Both the position numbers and the translations under genes were made by a program. Under the pieces are notes generated by a model. The model was not told where the DNA came from. It saw only the letters and a list, made by a program, of their open reading frames with translations, and ran no database searches. This document shows positions 27,018 to 40,300 of a stretch of DNA of 64,000 bases, in pieces. The stretch comes from Apteryx mantelli (taxonomy: Eukaryota; Chordata; Aves; Apterygiformes; Apterygidae): contig NC_089979.1 of the NCBI RefSeq assembly GCF_036417845.1, positions 116,841,415-116,905,414 on the forward strand, written 5' to 3'. The first letter of the stretch is position 1, and each line of letters starts with the position of its first letter.

Positions 27018-27023
27018 TTTAAT
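27018..27023 (-). terminator. LTR polyadenylation signal (ATTAAA)
   Basis: ATTAAA on the minus strand inside the LTR, about 75 nt downstream of the TATA-like box. This is the expected order for an LTR's R region. Confidence 0.45.
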
Positions 27024-27097
27024 GATACACGTGTGGTAATTACAGCTCGAGCTGGGTGCCTCCAAAGAGGGACCCCGAACAAAGAAATCCCTGGGCA

Positions 27098-27103
27098 ATT
27101 ATA
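27098..27103 (-). promoter_or_regulatory. LTR TATA-like box
   Basis: TATAAT on the minus strand within the solo LTR, upstream of the ATTAAA signal. It is the likely core promoter of the former provirus. Whether it is active now is unknown. Confidence 0.4.
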
Positions 27104-27297
27104 CCCTTACAATCTAAATTCCCCACCCCTTAAGCGATAGTTTGGACCAATAGTAATAGTTAGGTCTGGGGTCTTCCCCTTCTTCACTGGGCCCCTTCAT
27201 TGTCTCTAGGCAGGCTGCTGCTTATCTTCAAGGTTGGCTACTCCTGCCGTCCGTGCAACTTCTTTATCCCTCCAGCTTGAACTGGCTCTGGGGCCCC

Positions 27298-27319
27298 CTT
27301 TTACTTATCTAAGTAAAAG
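27298..27319. repeat. 22-bp palindrome in the LTR U3 region
   Basis: The 10-bp arms CTTTTACTTA and TAAGTAAAAG are perfect reverse complements around a 2-nt centre. A dimeric factor-binding site in the LTR enhancer is possible. Confidence 0.8.
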
Positions 27320-27361
27320 TTCACAGCCTGAGGCCTAAGGCTTCAGCAAATGTAGCTACTA

Positions 27362-27385
27362 ATGCTAAGCAAGTTATGCTAAGCA
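27362..27385. repeat. Doubled ATGCTAAGCA motif in the LTR
   Basis: Two exact copies of the 10-mer ATGCTAAGCA (27362-27371 and 27376-27385), spaced 14 bp start to start. This resembles a duplicated enhancer motif near the U3 start. Confidence 0.8.
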
Positions 27386-27423
27386 GTTAATTCTAGACAG
27401 CTTCAGTCTGATATTCTCTAACA

Positions 27424-27427
27424 GCTT
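27424..27427. repeat. Target-site duplication (GCTT), other side of the solo LTR
   Basis: Exact copy of 26917-26920 directly after the LTR terminus. Confidence 0.7.
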
Positions 27428-30400
27428 TTATAGTGGTGCTCCTGTAAGAAAGTGGGCCTGAAGGAGTGGGTGTTGCTTTTCGCCTTGATGGCACCAAGAA
27501 AGCATACACCAGGCCATCATAACGTAGCTGCTACCTCCTGAAAACACTGGTGTAATTTTTGCCCTAACTGATCCCTTTGTTCAAGCAGGTGAAAGATGCT
27601 AAAGTGCAAATGCAACTGAAGATGAGGAATAAGCACATTGAGCTGCGCCCTGTACTCGAGGGCTGACAGGTGAGATGGCTAGAGCGAGCCCCAGGCGCTC
27701 ACAGGGGCTGCGCTCAGACCCACCTCATCTTCCGCAGGGCAGAGCTGCAATAACCAAGCGGGGGGGTTTGCTGGGTCGGAAGGGGTTGCTGTGTCTAGAT
27801 CCAACTCCAGCAAGAGTTGCTGAAGGCCTTCTTGTAGGCTACAGGTGGAAAGAGCTGGCTGGTTGTCCATGGCTGCTCTTCTATGCAGGGACAAGAGTGA
27901 GCCCAGGCAGACACAGAAGCTACAAATTCTCTCAGCTCCTCTGAGGGTAGCTACAACTGGAGAATGTTTTTCCATGCATTTCTCTCTCTCCTAGGGCATT
28001 GCCTCGGTCTACCCGGGAGTTAGCTGTAACCTGTTGTTCAGCTGATGTATAAATGCTCCAGGGCTAGATGGTATATTTCTAACATTTTATCCCAGACCTT
28101 TTCTTTGGCAGTCTTCCACAAGAACTCCATAGTGAAATTTTACTACTGAGGTACTCATGCCTCTCATTATTACTATAATTATTACTCTCATTATCACTCT
28201 AGGACTATAGAGGACTAAAAATGATGGGGTGTTTGTAAAATACACGTGTCCCCAACCACCAAGCACCATCAAACTTGGAATTGGTAGCAGAAGGCTTCAT
28301 ACTTCACTTTTTCAAATTACCTTACACTTGTCTCAGGATGCTATAAAGATAAAGCATGTCCACAGACCATTACCAAGGGCTAGATGACAGGCCAAAACTT
28401 ATTCTGAGACAGCTCATTTGTATGCCCCAGCCCTACCTGTCTATTGTATTATTTATTCCTGTGGCTTTTTCCCTTTAATCTCATTTTCCATAAGTTCAGT
28501 TTTCCTTAGCTATCACTTTTTTGTTGAGATGTATCATGAGTCATGCCCCATACACTGTGCATAGTGCATGCAAAGAGTATTACAGAAGTCAGCATATCTG
28601 AAGAAGACATCATCTTTCTAAAGTTGAATCTGCCCTGTTGCAGCACAGCTACTTTCAAGTTCCCAGCTGTAATGCAATTGCTGCTTGCACCTTTATTTTT
28701 TGAGATTTATTTTGAATACAATACAATAGCCTTGGTATCTTAAATAACAGCAGAACCATTTTTCTCTGAAGCCAAAAGGACTGTAATTTGTTTAATGTCC
28801 ACTAAATGACAGCCCAGTGTGTGAACTTTAATCACAGCTGCTCTGGGTGTTACTGGTCTTTCAGGACTTAGACTGAGCCAAGTCATGCAGAAATGGTGTT
28901 CATCTTGCATTGCAAATATGATTGAAAGCTTATTACGAACTTCTCCTATTTCCTCAAGATTGATGCTTTAGATCAACCTGGCTCTGTGTGCTCCAGAGAG
29001 CAGCTGAACAGGATATTTATGCAAAAAAATTATTGCATCAAATATTGAGCTTTGATTAGAAGGCATCAAAGATTTATTAAAGTTGGCCTTTTATTCAGTG
29101 GGAATGAAAAAAGTCATAACTGAATGCTTCACACATGTGGCACAGGGATCAGTTGTCAGTTCCAGGAGGTGAATGTTATTTTATTTTGTAAACTATTACA
29201 GTCCAAAGGGTACTCTTTCAAAGCATCTCGTTTTGGATGAAGGGAGAATGATGACTGAGAGGCTGAGAATTTATCTGGAAGCCACTGCCTTAGGAGAAAA
29301 GTCTGTTCCGAGGTACAGCTTCCAGAAGGCCCTGATCTTTGGCTATTTGATGTCAAAATTCACTGGGAAAATGGACATTCTGGGGAAGCTGAAGACTTTG
29401 TCCTGGTCTCCTCTGCCCCAATTTAAAGACTGTTGTTCAGTAACAGTCAAGAGAGAAATTTTGACTTCTGAGCTTATCTCCATGTATGAGATGCAATTTC
29501 ACTCCTGTTTCCTCCTTTCTGCCAGAAAATAACAATTGGTAGCTGGCTGATGCTATCAGTATATTTAATTACTTTTTCCTTCTGGAAATCTTTCCTTCCT
29601 CAGGTTTTCTCTGAGATCAAAGCTTTTTTTGACAGCTGCTGAAGTGATGATCTGGGATTCTGGCTGCTCTCTACTCTTGTGTGACCTTATTGTGTCGCAC
29701 CAGACCTAGGCCAAAAATCTAAACAGGCTCAACAGTGAAACATGGTAGACTCAGCCAATAGACCCCACAGTGCCCTGTAGCCCTTCTGCATTTTTACAAG
29801 GCTTGACTGTATAAGAAGCAGCACTCATTGCCATGTCTGTTGAGTTAAATTTTTTCTAATGCCATTTTTCTTTTAGAAATTGCAATTTGTAGAAACAGAA
29901 GCATTCCGTTTGAGATTATACTGATCTTGTTGAAATTCCATTTCTGAGTATGCCATTGTGAAATGTTTGCATGCATATGAGATGCACGCTTCTATAGCAG
30001 AGAATGTATTGAGTTTAACAAAGAGATGAAAGTAACCCACATGGAAATAGATTATGGTCACATGATCATTTGATACATTAGTCAAATCATGCCTCACAGA
30101 GACTTTTATGAATGCAGGCTTTACTGCAGCATGTCAGTGGTTCAACCCCAGTTGTTTTGATGGAAGAGGTTTTCAAACGAAAGGCTTCATGAATCTTTCA
30201 GGTCTTTTTAGGTTGTGGACAGGTTTGACTGTGCTGTGTTGACTCCTCAAACAGGCTATTTCATCAGCTTTTGGCACCTTCTTCAGAAACTTCTGCTGAG
30301 TTAAAAACAGAAGGTGTTTTGGTGATGTTGGCTGCTTCTGCACAGCAATACTGAGAGTCTGCACCAAATCTGAGAGAGATGAGCAGCTGGCAAAGGCTTC

Positions 30401-32925
30401 ATGGGGAATCCTTCACACAAAGGCTTGTGTGAGGAGGAGGAGAAGGATGGTGGAATTTATGGTGCCTTAACAATAGGACTGTGGAGTCTCTGTAATTCTC
30501 TGTTTTGCCAATCTAAGACAGTACAGCATACCCATAATTCAAGCATGCTTCATAAAAAGGATGGCATCCCTAGAAAGATCCAAAATGGATAATAGCATGT
30601 TTATTTATGCAAACAGGGAATTTTCTTATCAAAGGAGGGGGATGAGCAGAAAAAGGAAATACTTGTGTGGGATACAACAGATTATTTTGGTGTTCGATCA
30701 GGAGACAGGGTACATAAAAACAGCGAAAGATACATTCCAGGATATACATTTGTGGTGTCTCCAGAGCTTACCTGGGAGAGAAAACATTGTCACAAAGATG
30801 CATAATGTAATCACTGTCTGCAGCATTCTTTGTCTGGAGCCTTAAAGTGGCTGATGTTTGGCTTCTACTGCTCTATCTGTGTGGTATTGACATGGCTAAT
30901 GCAATTAGGAGGAGATGAAGAGTAAGAGGTTTCCAGTTAAGTAATTTAAAAGAATAAGAAAACGGAGATTATCACTACAAACATTTTTTCCCAATTCATG
31001 TATTCTTGTTTTCATTTGATCTTAGAAATCACTTGCTCCTTTTCCTCTTTGTCAACTAAAGTTTCTCACTCAATTTTTCTTGATATCAACCCAAATCTGT
31101 TACCTATCACCTGCTACTTGGTTTTGAATAAAGAGTCTGCCCCTGTCTTACTCATTTCAATTAATTGCCATTCTCTGATGATCTTTTATAATCCTTGCTA
31201 ACCCCAAGGCAACTCTCATCTGCTATCTTGATAGGTGATTAATGACTTTCTGTTCCTGGAGCTGATGTGAAAGGCAAAAGAGAAATAAGACAACCCAGAA
31301 AAGACTTTCCTTCTAACCTTCCTTTCACCTTGATCATTTCAGGAAGAAAGAAGAGAAGGGTAATAAATGTTTCACTCTTCTTCAAGGATCACCAGCTATG
31401 TTGGTGCCCAGTGTTAATTACCTGAAAAATATTTAAATGAATGAACATAGCTGAAAAAGAAAAGTTCTCTTCTCTTGTCAAGTTGGGGTGGTGGCAAGAA
31501 TAAATTTCTTTTGTGCACTGTTGAATATCCTTTCCTTTTGTGTGAGATCTTACATTGCTCACCACAATTCAGCCAGGCTAAGAGCAAGACTGACTCATTT
31601 CTTAGGTGTGACCTTAGTCGCCTATCTACATACGGCCTTGGAGTTAATCTAATCCGGTCTATAATGATTTACAGAGCATCAGTTAGTGCAAGTTGTCTGT
31701 GTTGGTGATAACACTTTGACCTCCTGTGGTACGTTTGGTACAAGATTCTCAAAACACTTTCAGACTTAATTCACAAGGCTTGCACCAACTTCAGAGAATT
31801 TTATCACCGTTTTCTTTTTGTGCTCCATGCTCAGCAGCATGAATGAATGTGGATTCAAGCATCAAATGACATATGGCTTTTATTATGACATTCCACTTGA
31901 GCCATATGAGTTTCAATTGATCCACACGGTCTTCCTGCTTTTCTTCATCCTCTGTAGGGCAAAATCATGTTCCCAATTCCTCTTATTGCCTACTTGAGTA
32001 ATGATCTGTCATGCTGGGCTTTATTGCTGATGTTTGAGTGTGATTTGACACATCACTGTGCTTTTTACATATCCCTAGTGTCTCTGTACAATTCCCACCA
32101 AACTGAAAGCTGCCTCTACTCATTAGCACTGCTTAAATCTGATCGAGTAAATGTCAGCTAGGACCGCCTTCTTACAATAACCCAAACCCCATGGTTAATT
32201 AGGTCTTTCCTTAGCCCACAGATCAGTAGGAAATCACCAGTCTTCGTCAGCCCTGCGTAAAGCTGAGTTTCTGCTGTTGATATTCACCACCAGTTGTAGA
32301 GGTTTCCCCCCAGCATCCTGACCTATGAATGCTGGGCTCATTTACCCACATGTGCTGCTGAGCTCCTGCTGCAGTTTGTTATCTATGTCCAAGGCCTGCA
32401 ATACAGAAAAGTGTGAAACCCAATGTCAGATCAGGAGGGTATCAGCCTGGCATGGGCTGGGGATGTGGCAGGATTACTGGGAAGGTGGGAGGCATAGTGC
32501 TGGGGATGAAGATGATCCTGGTTTGGGAAGAAGGGAACGGTGGTAGGAGGATAGGGAGCTGATGAGATACAGGCCTAGAGACAGACTCTCAGAAAGAAGA
32601 AGGGACATATTTACTTTACTGAAAAGTAATTTATGGTTTCACTTCCAAATCCTGCTAGGACTTCCACTGTTTAAGGACAGCCTTGAGTATGACTTTGGTA
32701 CTGCTTAGAGTGGTTTGGTTTTAAACATGCTAGTTCTTTTTATATTAGGTTGTATCTGGCATGGCTGGGGGTATCATCTAAGCTGGTTAATAGGTGTCTC
32801 TAACAAAGCAATGAACCCTGAAAGCAACATCTGTCTTATCTTACTCAGGCTCTCAGATGATAATTGCATCACCTGCTCTGTATCTCGTTAACACTGACAG
32901 CTCTTCCTCCCTTGCTCCCAAGATT

Positions 32926-32938
32926 GGGGGGGGGGGGG
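32926..32938. repeat. G13 homopolymer
   Basis: Thirteen consecutive G on the plus strand. It is a likely sequencing or assembly length-error site. Confidence 0.95.
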
Positions 32939-34716
32939 AAGGCACTTATCTCATCTGTGTTTAAATTTCCAGTAAACAGATGGTGATTCTTCATCTTCTG
33001 TGGAGAGACTCAGAGGCTACAACACTACATTAGATTCTGCTCAATCTACTTATCAGGTCTTTCCCTGACTGCTCTTAGACCAAAACCACAGTGATGCTGC
33101 TTAGAAGAAGGTGAAATCTTTGAAAGTTGGTTGAGAATGATATTACTCTGAGGGGCCAAGGTGTTAACCCTCAGTGGGAGAAAGATCTAGCTGGTGTTGG
33201 CAAACCTATTTTTCAGGTGAAAACATGCATAGAGCACTACGTGGTGATGCCTGCCTGGAAAAATGACTCTTTGGGGGCTGAGGCTGACCTGGCTTGATCT
33301 GGAGGCAGAACCACTCTACAGAAATGAGAGCAAATTTACCCTTCCTATTACTTCCATCACCAATGGCTGTACTGACCTGGCAGGCAGAGGAGCTTGCTCA
33401 CAGAGACTGTATTGGAGGCAAGAGGCTTCTCTGATGCCTTTGGTCTGCTACAGATTGCTTCAGTAATTGCTAGCATTAAATGTGACAAGCATGCTAAATC
33501 TATGAGAGGGTTAATTGGGGCACCAAAACAGAGGAGCAGAATGTCTTCTTCAAAAATCTCTTAAAACTCAAATATTATAGAGCTTCCTTCTTAATTAGCA
33601 ATTGTTGTGTAACTGAAGTCTAAGGGGTCAACAAGTACAGTGTTGTCTGATGAAGGACCATGTGTCTGCTCCAGCATCTGATCACACACCTGATGTGTTA
33701 TGTTAATGCGTATGTGCGTTCGTGTGTGTATGGGCGTTATACAGAGAGGCAGGCTCAGATTTTGCAGCCCTTACTAGTGTCACCTGAGCCAAAATAAAGG
33801 CCACTGGAAATCTGGAGAAACCAAGCTAGAGAACAGTGACCTGTGAGAAAAATATGCTGCATTACTGTGTGTGTTGCCTATGCCTGAGCACTGAACAGAA
33901 AATGGTGCTTTTCTCACAGCAAGCGTTCCCTCTGTGCACCAGAGGTGCTGCAGAGAAGCTAAGACCCAGTCTACAAACAAAGCTTCATTACATCTGCAGG
34001 GAATATCTTGTAGATTCCCAGCACACTGCAGGCTTTTTTAGACAAAATGCACATGAGTGTGCCAGACTCAAAGATTGTCCTAAGTTAACACAGTGTGCAG
34101 GCTTACACATCCCTTTGCATGCTAGGGCAGGACAGTATCTTTGCAGTGTCTCTGAGGTCTTTAAAAAGCAGAACCCTGAAAGCAATATGCAATGGTGATG
34201 CAAGGATGCAAGCAATATGGATGGTGACGGTCTTGGTGCAGCAGCCCTCAAGAAGAAATCTGCTTCTTCCTATATGGGCATGTGGGGCCTTTTTGCCCTT
34301 ATAAGGAAGGTTGTAGCAAATGTCTTTTACTGCCCACCTGCCCAGTGAAGAATTGTGTATAGGGATTAAATTGGTTGTGGGTGTGCCATTCGCTCTTCAT
34401 TCCATTAAGCACCTGGGAGTTTGTTACAGAACGTCAGTAAAGCAGATATACCTGCCATTCGTACTAATAATTTATACCACAGTAGCCTCTTGAGGCTACA
34501 GGACTGTACACATATCTTCAGAAAGTCAGTCTACAGCAGACAATTTAAAAGTTGAATTTGTAAGATGATGGGTAGGAGTAAGGGAGTAATTTTGCCTTGG
34601 GCTATTTTTGTGTAGAATAACATGGTGAAGAGCTGCAAACTATGTATATACTGCAAGCAACATACCAATATGCTTTTCTAGACTGTCCCACCATAGAATT
34701 AACTCTAATTTTAGCT

Positions 34717-34793
34717 CCATTTTGTGGATGAAATACTGTCAGATAAAGTAGCTTGTCCATAGTTGAACAAGAAACTGAACCCAGGTGGTCTAG
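34717..34793 (+). mobile_element. MIR-like ancient SINE relic
   Basis: The order of blocks matches the MIR core and tail: CCATTTT..GATGAAA, a GTAGCTTGTCCA block corresponding to AACTTGCCCA, then CTGAACCCAGGT near the end. It is diverged and has an internal deletion. The call rests on recalled consensus and not on an alignment. Confidence 0.5.
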
Positions 34794-37334
34794 GTATTAT
34801 TTTTGTGGGGCACCCTTCTTTTTACAACATAATAATCTGGGCTTGCCTCTTCCCAGTGCAGCTGGTATCTCACTCTGGCAGGACTGAGCCCTAAGTGGTT
34901 GAATAGCCAGTACTTCAGTAATGTGGATGACTGTGTTTAGAAACTACATACTATATGTACTGTCAGCCTAGTCTCCCCTGTGCTGACTAATATACGATGA
35001 CATACTTTATACCTGTCTGTAAGCACAAAGGAGCAGCAAGCAAGTCTGCTGCATGAGATTAGGAGACTGAAGACATTTGTACAATTCAGTCCCACTAGTG
35101 AAATAATCTCCTTCCTGGCACCCATCGGGGTCTAGTGAGTTCTGGTTAATGGTTCTCCAGTGGTTAAAAAAAATCCCAAATGTAACCCCACACTCTCTTC
35201 CGACAGGAGTGAATTGCAAACCATGCCGTTGCTTAGCCCATCTTCAGAGCTGACTGTTGGTACAGGTGATTCTGCAGTACTGGAGATCAGTTGTTTCACT
35301 TTCAAATCACTCCAGATGCTGCCCAGAAAATGAAAGCGCTGATGATGGATGTTGCTCTCCCTTCCCTCTGCTTGGGCAATGGTATCCATGGCATGAACAA
35401 GGGCATTTGCAGGGAAATGCTATTTAGCAGGGGACACTATTAACGTAGAAAACTCTAGCCACACTATCCTGCAAAGAGGAATTTCTCATTGTAGCTTAGA
35501 TAACATCCACAAGAAGCATCACCTTTGGCAGGAGAAGAAAAGCCAAGGACGGGAGATCTTTGCAGGACTAAGCAGAAGGACATAAGGAGCAACAGATTAG
35601 GATGGGGAGAGAAAGAGGTTTGCATTCACTATACATTTCTTGAGCCAGAATGTGGAATCACAGAGTAGTAAATAATGGGAGTGGGCTGGTCACAGAAGGT
35701 TTTCTCCCATGTTCAGTACAACTCATGTTATACTTGGGCCTTAGAGACCTAGACTTTTTCCAAAGGGTGAAAATAAGGTAGCTTCTGTTTTTCTCCTTCC
35801 ACCCTTGATCAAATAGGAGTGGACCCTTTCCACCCCCCACTCTGGAGAGGCTGTATCTCTTGCAGCAGTCCCGTGTCTCCGCTGGTCTGACTCAGAAGAC
35901 ACCCATATGGGAAGCCTGCTGAGACGTGGCCAATGTGTGGCCAGCTTTTTTTTGGTGGAGCTTACATGGTTTAAGAAAGACAGCACATATTTGACAGAGC
36001 AGATCCCCAGATAGGCCTGATGGGGTTTTCCTGGCAGGATGGGGTGCGAGATTCAGTGGACATGAAAAGAGGATGGCTGGTGAGTGAAGGCTTTGCAGCC
36101 TGCCCAGGTGGTGAAGGACCATGAGCAGCAGGGAGGACCTGAGCCCTAGCAAGGATCATAAAGACCGACCATTTTCTGTGGTGCAGTTTGCAATGCAAGG
36201 GTGTGCAGCAAGGCTAGACTCTGAGGTTTTTGGGGACTACTGCCATATTGGCTGCTTTATTGGGCTTCTGTTTGCTTGGGGATAATTTGGGTCCTTTTTC
36301 TTGTCAGACGTGAGGGCAAGCAGTGGTCAGCCAACAACAAAATTTGGCATGTTCCCTGGAAAGAAAAGAGGCTGGAAAGAAGCATTGCTGGCATGGACTG
36401 TACTTGTTGGGAAGAGCGCAGAAGCCTGCTCTGCCATCGCTCTGGCGTACCCACAGCACTGCTGTCGGATGAGAGCATAGAATGGGTGCTGCTGTGACTG
36501 CCTCCTGGACCAGCATCCCCAGGGAGAGGGAGGTCTATATGGAAAAGCCAAGGCATGTTAAAGGGGTTGTTTCAGTACCAGTACTGGACTTTTTTTTTTT
36601 AAGTCAGATTTTTACTCTCAGCTACCTCTCATTTTTCCTGTTAATGTTGGATGGTAGCAAAGCTGGAATAACTCTCACAGTCTTTTAGTTTTGTGTTGTC
36701 AGCCTTTTGACCCTATCAGCTAGCAAAATGCTGGTCATATAATAATTACACAGACAACAATTTGCTTCATTCTATCAAAGGTAAATTTTTGGTAATGCCT
36801 TTTTCATGGTGTGTATATGTGACTGACTAGCACTTTTTTTTTTTTTTAATTTTAAATGCATAGAAATGCCCCCTGTCTCTTTCTCATGACTTCCTCTCCT
36901 CCAGGCCTCTAAAGAGAAGTTGTTACTCTTTATTTTCACTATCTCATTATTGTCAGGCAGCTAGGTCAAAGAGGTATGATTTACATGTTCTGGCAATGTT
37001 TTCAGGCTGCCAATTTGTATGCTGCATGCAATCCCAACTTTGTTTAATGAACAACACGCATTTCAGAGTGGAGGGCATCTTGACTGTGCTCAATGTATTG
37101 CATATTCACAGTTCAGCTGCCTATAACCCTGTGTTTATATGTTATATGCTTTGTCTAATGCAGATAAAGCTTGTTGTCAGGGCTACACTTTTCTGTCTAT
37201 ATATCTGTCTGTTTTGGTGCTTGTAGGGCACCAATTTCAATTATATCTAGATGTCGAGTATGTTAAGATAAGTGAAGAAAAATCAGTCAGGACAAACACT
37301 TAAGGGACTCTTGCCATTGCGTTGATATTAATGA

Positions 37335-37392
37335 ATATGATATATATGTGTGTGTGTACATATATAGTGTGTGTATGTACATATATAAAATA
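37335..37392. repeat. (TG/TA)n alternating purine-pyrimidine tract
   Basis: Interrupted ATAT, TGTG and TACATATATA runs over ~58 bp. It is a microsatellite with Z-DNA potential. Confidence 0.85.
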
Positions 37393-40300
37393 TGAAATTA
37401 ATTTAAGCTTATCTGATTGAACAAATCACATTAATTTAGGCAGGTGTTAAATGGACTTCCTTAAGCCCACTCAGGAAATGTATTTACAACCTGACCTGAA
37501 GCAGCCCCACTATAGCTTTTCTGGGCCTCTTTTGTGGAGACCCTGCCAAGTATTCATTCCCCAGGCACATGACAATTTTCTATATAAAGAATGGCTTTAA
37601 AAATAACACTTGTGTACCTCTTAGATTCAGCTGTTCTTTTTTGCAGTGGAAAACTCAACGTTGGGATAACATATATTCCCACTGAGGAAAATATTTATTC
37701 TCCATGCTTTACAAAATGTAGTGCACACAATCTGGATGATGATTTGGGACTACATCTATCTGAAATGTCTGAAACATGAAATGAAACACTTGTGTTGGTC
37801 TGACCCTATCTGTATTAGAGCAAAGTACAGAAGGAGTATGCATCATTCACATCCTCCTTACTTATATTTTAAATAGAACCTGACGTGCTTTGTATTTGTT
37901 CGCTTTCTTTTGTGCTTATTTTCTATGCTGTACAAACTATTTGATAAGCATATCACCAGTGAATAGAAAACTATATAGCTGTATTTTGTTTTATGTTATC
38001 TATGAATGAGCATAAGAACACCCACCCTGGTCTGATTGTCCAGGTCGATGCTATTCAGTCTAGTGGTTCGCAATATCTCAGAATGTTGTCCAGCAAAAAC
38101 ACTGTGAAATATTGAAAGAAAATGAACCACTCACAGATCTACCTCTCTAGGCATGTGGTAAGTATGTGTTATCGTTGCTATCAGAACTTGTGGACAGTCA
38201 GTATTACTGCAGGCAGAGATAGAGCCGTGCTAGTCTTCTTCATGATCAGTATTTTAAATTAAAATGTCCTTAGTAGGATTAGTTTGATTTTACATTACTG
38301 TTATATTTGTATTTAAATGCAAAATATTTTATTTAGGAACCCATCCTCCTCCACCAGACAGTAAAGGAAATTTTATAAAATGAAAACAGGAAAGAAAAAT
38401 ACACCTCTTTTCTTGTGTCTAATAGTAAACATCATCAGAAACTTCAGAGACACAAACAGACACATGGTAGTCAGATGTATGTGTTACATGTTTATCCAGA
38501 AAATAGGGCCAGGGATTCCTCTGCTCTGATATAGCAGAGACCTCTGCTGATGTCTAAATCTGATCCAGCTGTCCAAGGCTCCCGTGATTGTTGATGGATG
38601 GAAAAGGCCCTTATAGGGCATAATGTAGCTCATGCTAAAGCAGAAGTCTTTAATAAGTCAGATGAGCCACAATACTGAAGTGCCCATTACTCTCTGTTTG
38701 CTGGGAAAGGGCAGGGAGAGAAATAGGGTTAATAGCTTCGTTGTACATGTTTACAATTAGCTCAGATAAATTACATAGTGGATTTTTGGAAGAACATAAC
38801 ATTGACTAGCCTTTTCCGATATTATAGATGAACTCAGTCTCTGTTGCATTCTAGGATTCTTTATGTGGACTTCAAATGAGTCAGGATTGATATGGTTAGC
38901 TGCAATTATCCAGTGGCCTTTAGGGAAAGAAAGATGTAATATGAGTGCTCAATAAATGAGACATCTACATATATTTAGAAGAAATGAGCTGGGTTCATTT
39001 TCTGAAGATATTCACCTAGTGCCATTTTAGGCAATCTACATGGTCTCCAGTGGCTTCTTCAGAAGGTCACAGGTCTTCCAAAACTCCAGTGTCATTGCAT
39101 GCCAGCCCTGTACTGTGACACCTCCAGCGTCCTAGGCTGTCTAAAACAGCACTAGGTGCTCTGTTTAGTCAATTGAATCTCAGCCAATAATTACTGAGAA
39201 AAATGCCTGCAAGTAATGCTAAAGAAACAATGTTTATAAGGAATAATATAAATTAATAAATAACTTTGTTCCCCTGTGGCAATGAGCCCACAGGCTGATG
39301 GTGCGCTGCAGCATCAATCCCTGAAGGAAGTCACAGAAGCAAGATGGTTGGGTGTGGGAAAAGATGTTATGCTTATACACTGAGATACTGTGTTATTTAT
39401 GGATGGGAGTAAATCATGATTCAGGCAGCTCTTCCTCAACCTGTGTTGATCAACTCTCCTTAACACTTATGGATATGTTCTATAGCCAGTCTTACACTGC
39501 AGTGAGATGTTGAAACAACAAATGGAATGGCTTAAAATACATTCTGGTTTGCTGGAAACAAATGTTTAGGATGACTCCACCACAAAACTCATCTCCAATT
39601 CTACACATACTACATATGTTACAGAAGAACTATTTTAGAAATGTTTGGCTAAAGACAGCAAAAGCAAGTGCTGCAGATTTTAAATGGAAGTGCTCAGTAA
39701 CATCTACTGCTGATGGTTCTAGTAAATGATTTGAAGGTGGCTAACTGAAAATGATAAAATGTCCAATGCAAAGAAGCCAAGAAACATACACTTCTATTCT
39801 CCTTCCAACAGTTGCGTATTCTTTATTAAGCAGAATATTAAATTAAATGTGAACATCGTTTATCTCCTAAAATTCAATTTTTCTGAGCAAACGTCAGACA
39901 GAGTCCAGTCCATCTTCTGTCTGGCTTTTATCTGCTTGTTAATGCAATATCTATTGTGAACTGCATATGGTAGGAAAAAAAATGATGGGATACTCATCTG
40001 GTTCCAGAGTAAGGCATCCAAAATTGATTTGAGGAAAATGACCTTAATTCAGCAAAGTGCTTCATCTTTAAGCATTCAAATAGCCAGTGTATCACATGCT
40101 TAAGGTTAGAGTCATGTATGTGATTCTTGCTAAATTAGGCATAAATTATGTTTCTATATCAAACAACTGCAAAAAAACAGAAAAAAGACCAAACAAAAAA
40201 CACAGAGAAAAAATAACCATGAAAACTTTGGTTCACAAGCAATGCTTGCTCAGTTGTAATACAGTCCACTTAGGGTTTGTTTCATTTTTTCTCAATCACT

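Larger units (their letters stand above)
26921..27423 (-). mobile_element. Solo LTR of an endogenous retrovirus
   Basis: This 503-bp element reads 5'-TG...CA-3' on the minus strand. Its ends form an imperfect terminal inverted repeat: TGTTAGAGAATATC at one end against TGCTATGGAAAATC read inward from the other, with the conserved TG...CA. An exact 4-bp GCTT duplication flanks it. Read on the minus strand, it has a U3-like part with a 22-bp palindrome and a doubled TGCTTAGCAT motif, a TATAA-type box (27098-27103), an R/U5-like part and an ATTAAA poly(A) signal (27018-27023). No gag, pol or env sequence lies next to it. The flanking duplications sit directly at both ends, so it is a solo LTR left by recombination. 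I did not match it to a named family. Confidence 0.75.

Noticed and set aside
29173..29532. 119-codon plus-strand open frame
   Set aside because: No recognisable domain or homologue, and it starts at a non-ATG codon. It is treated as chance.
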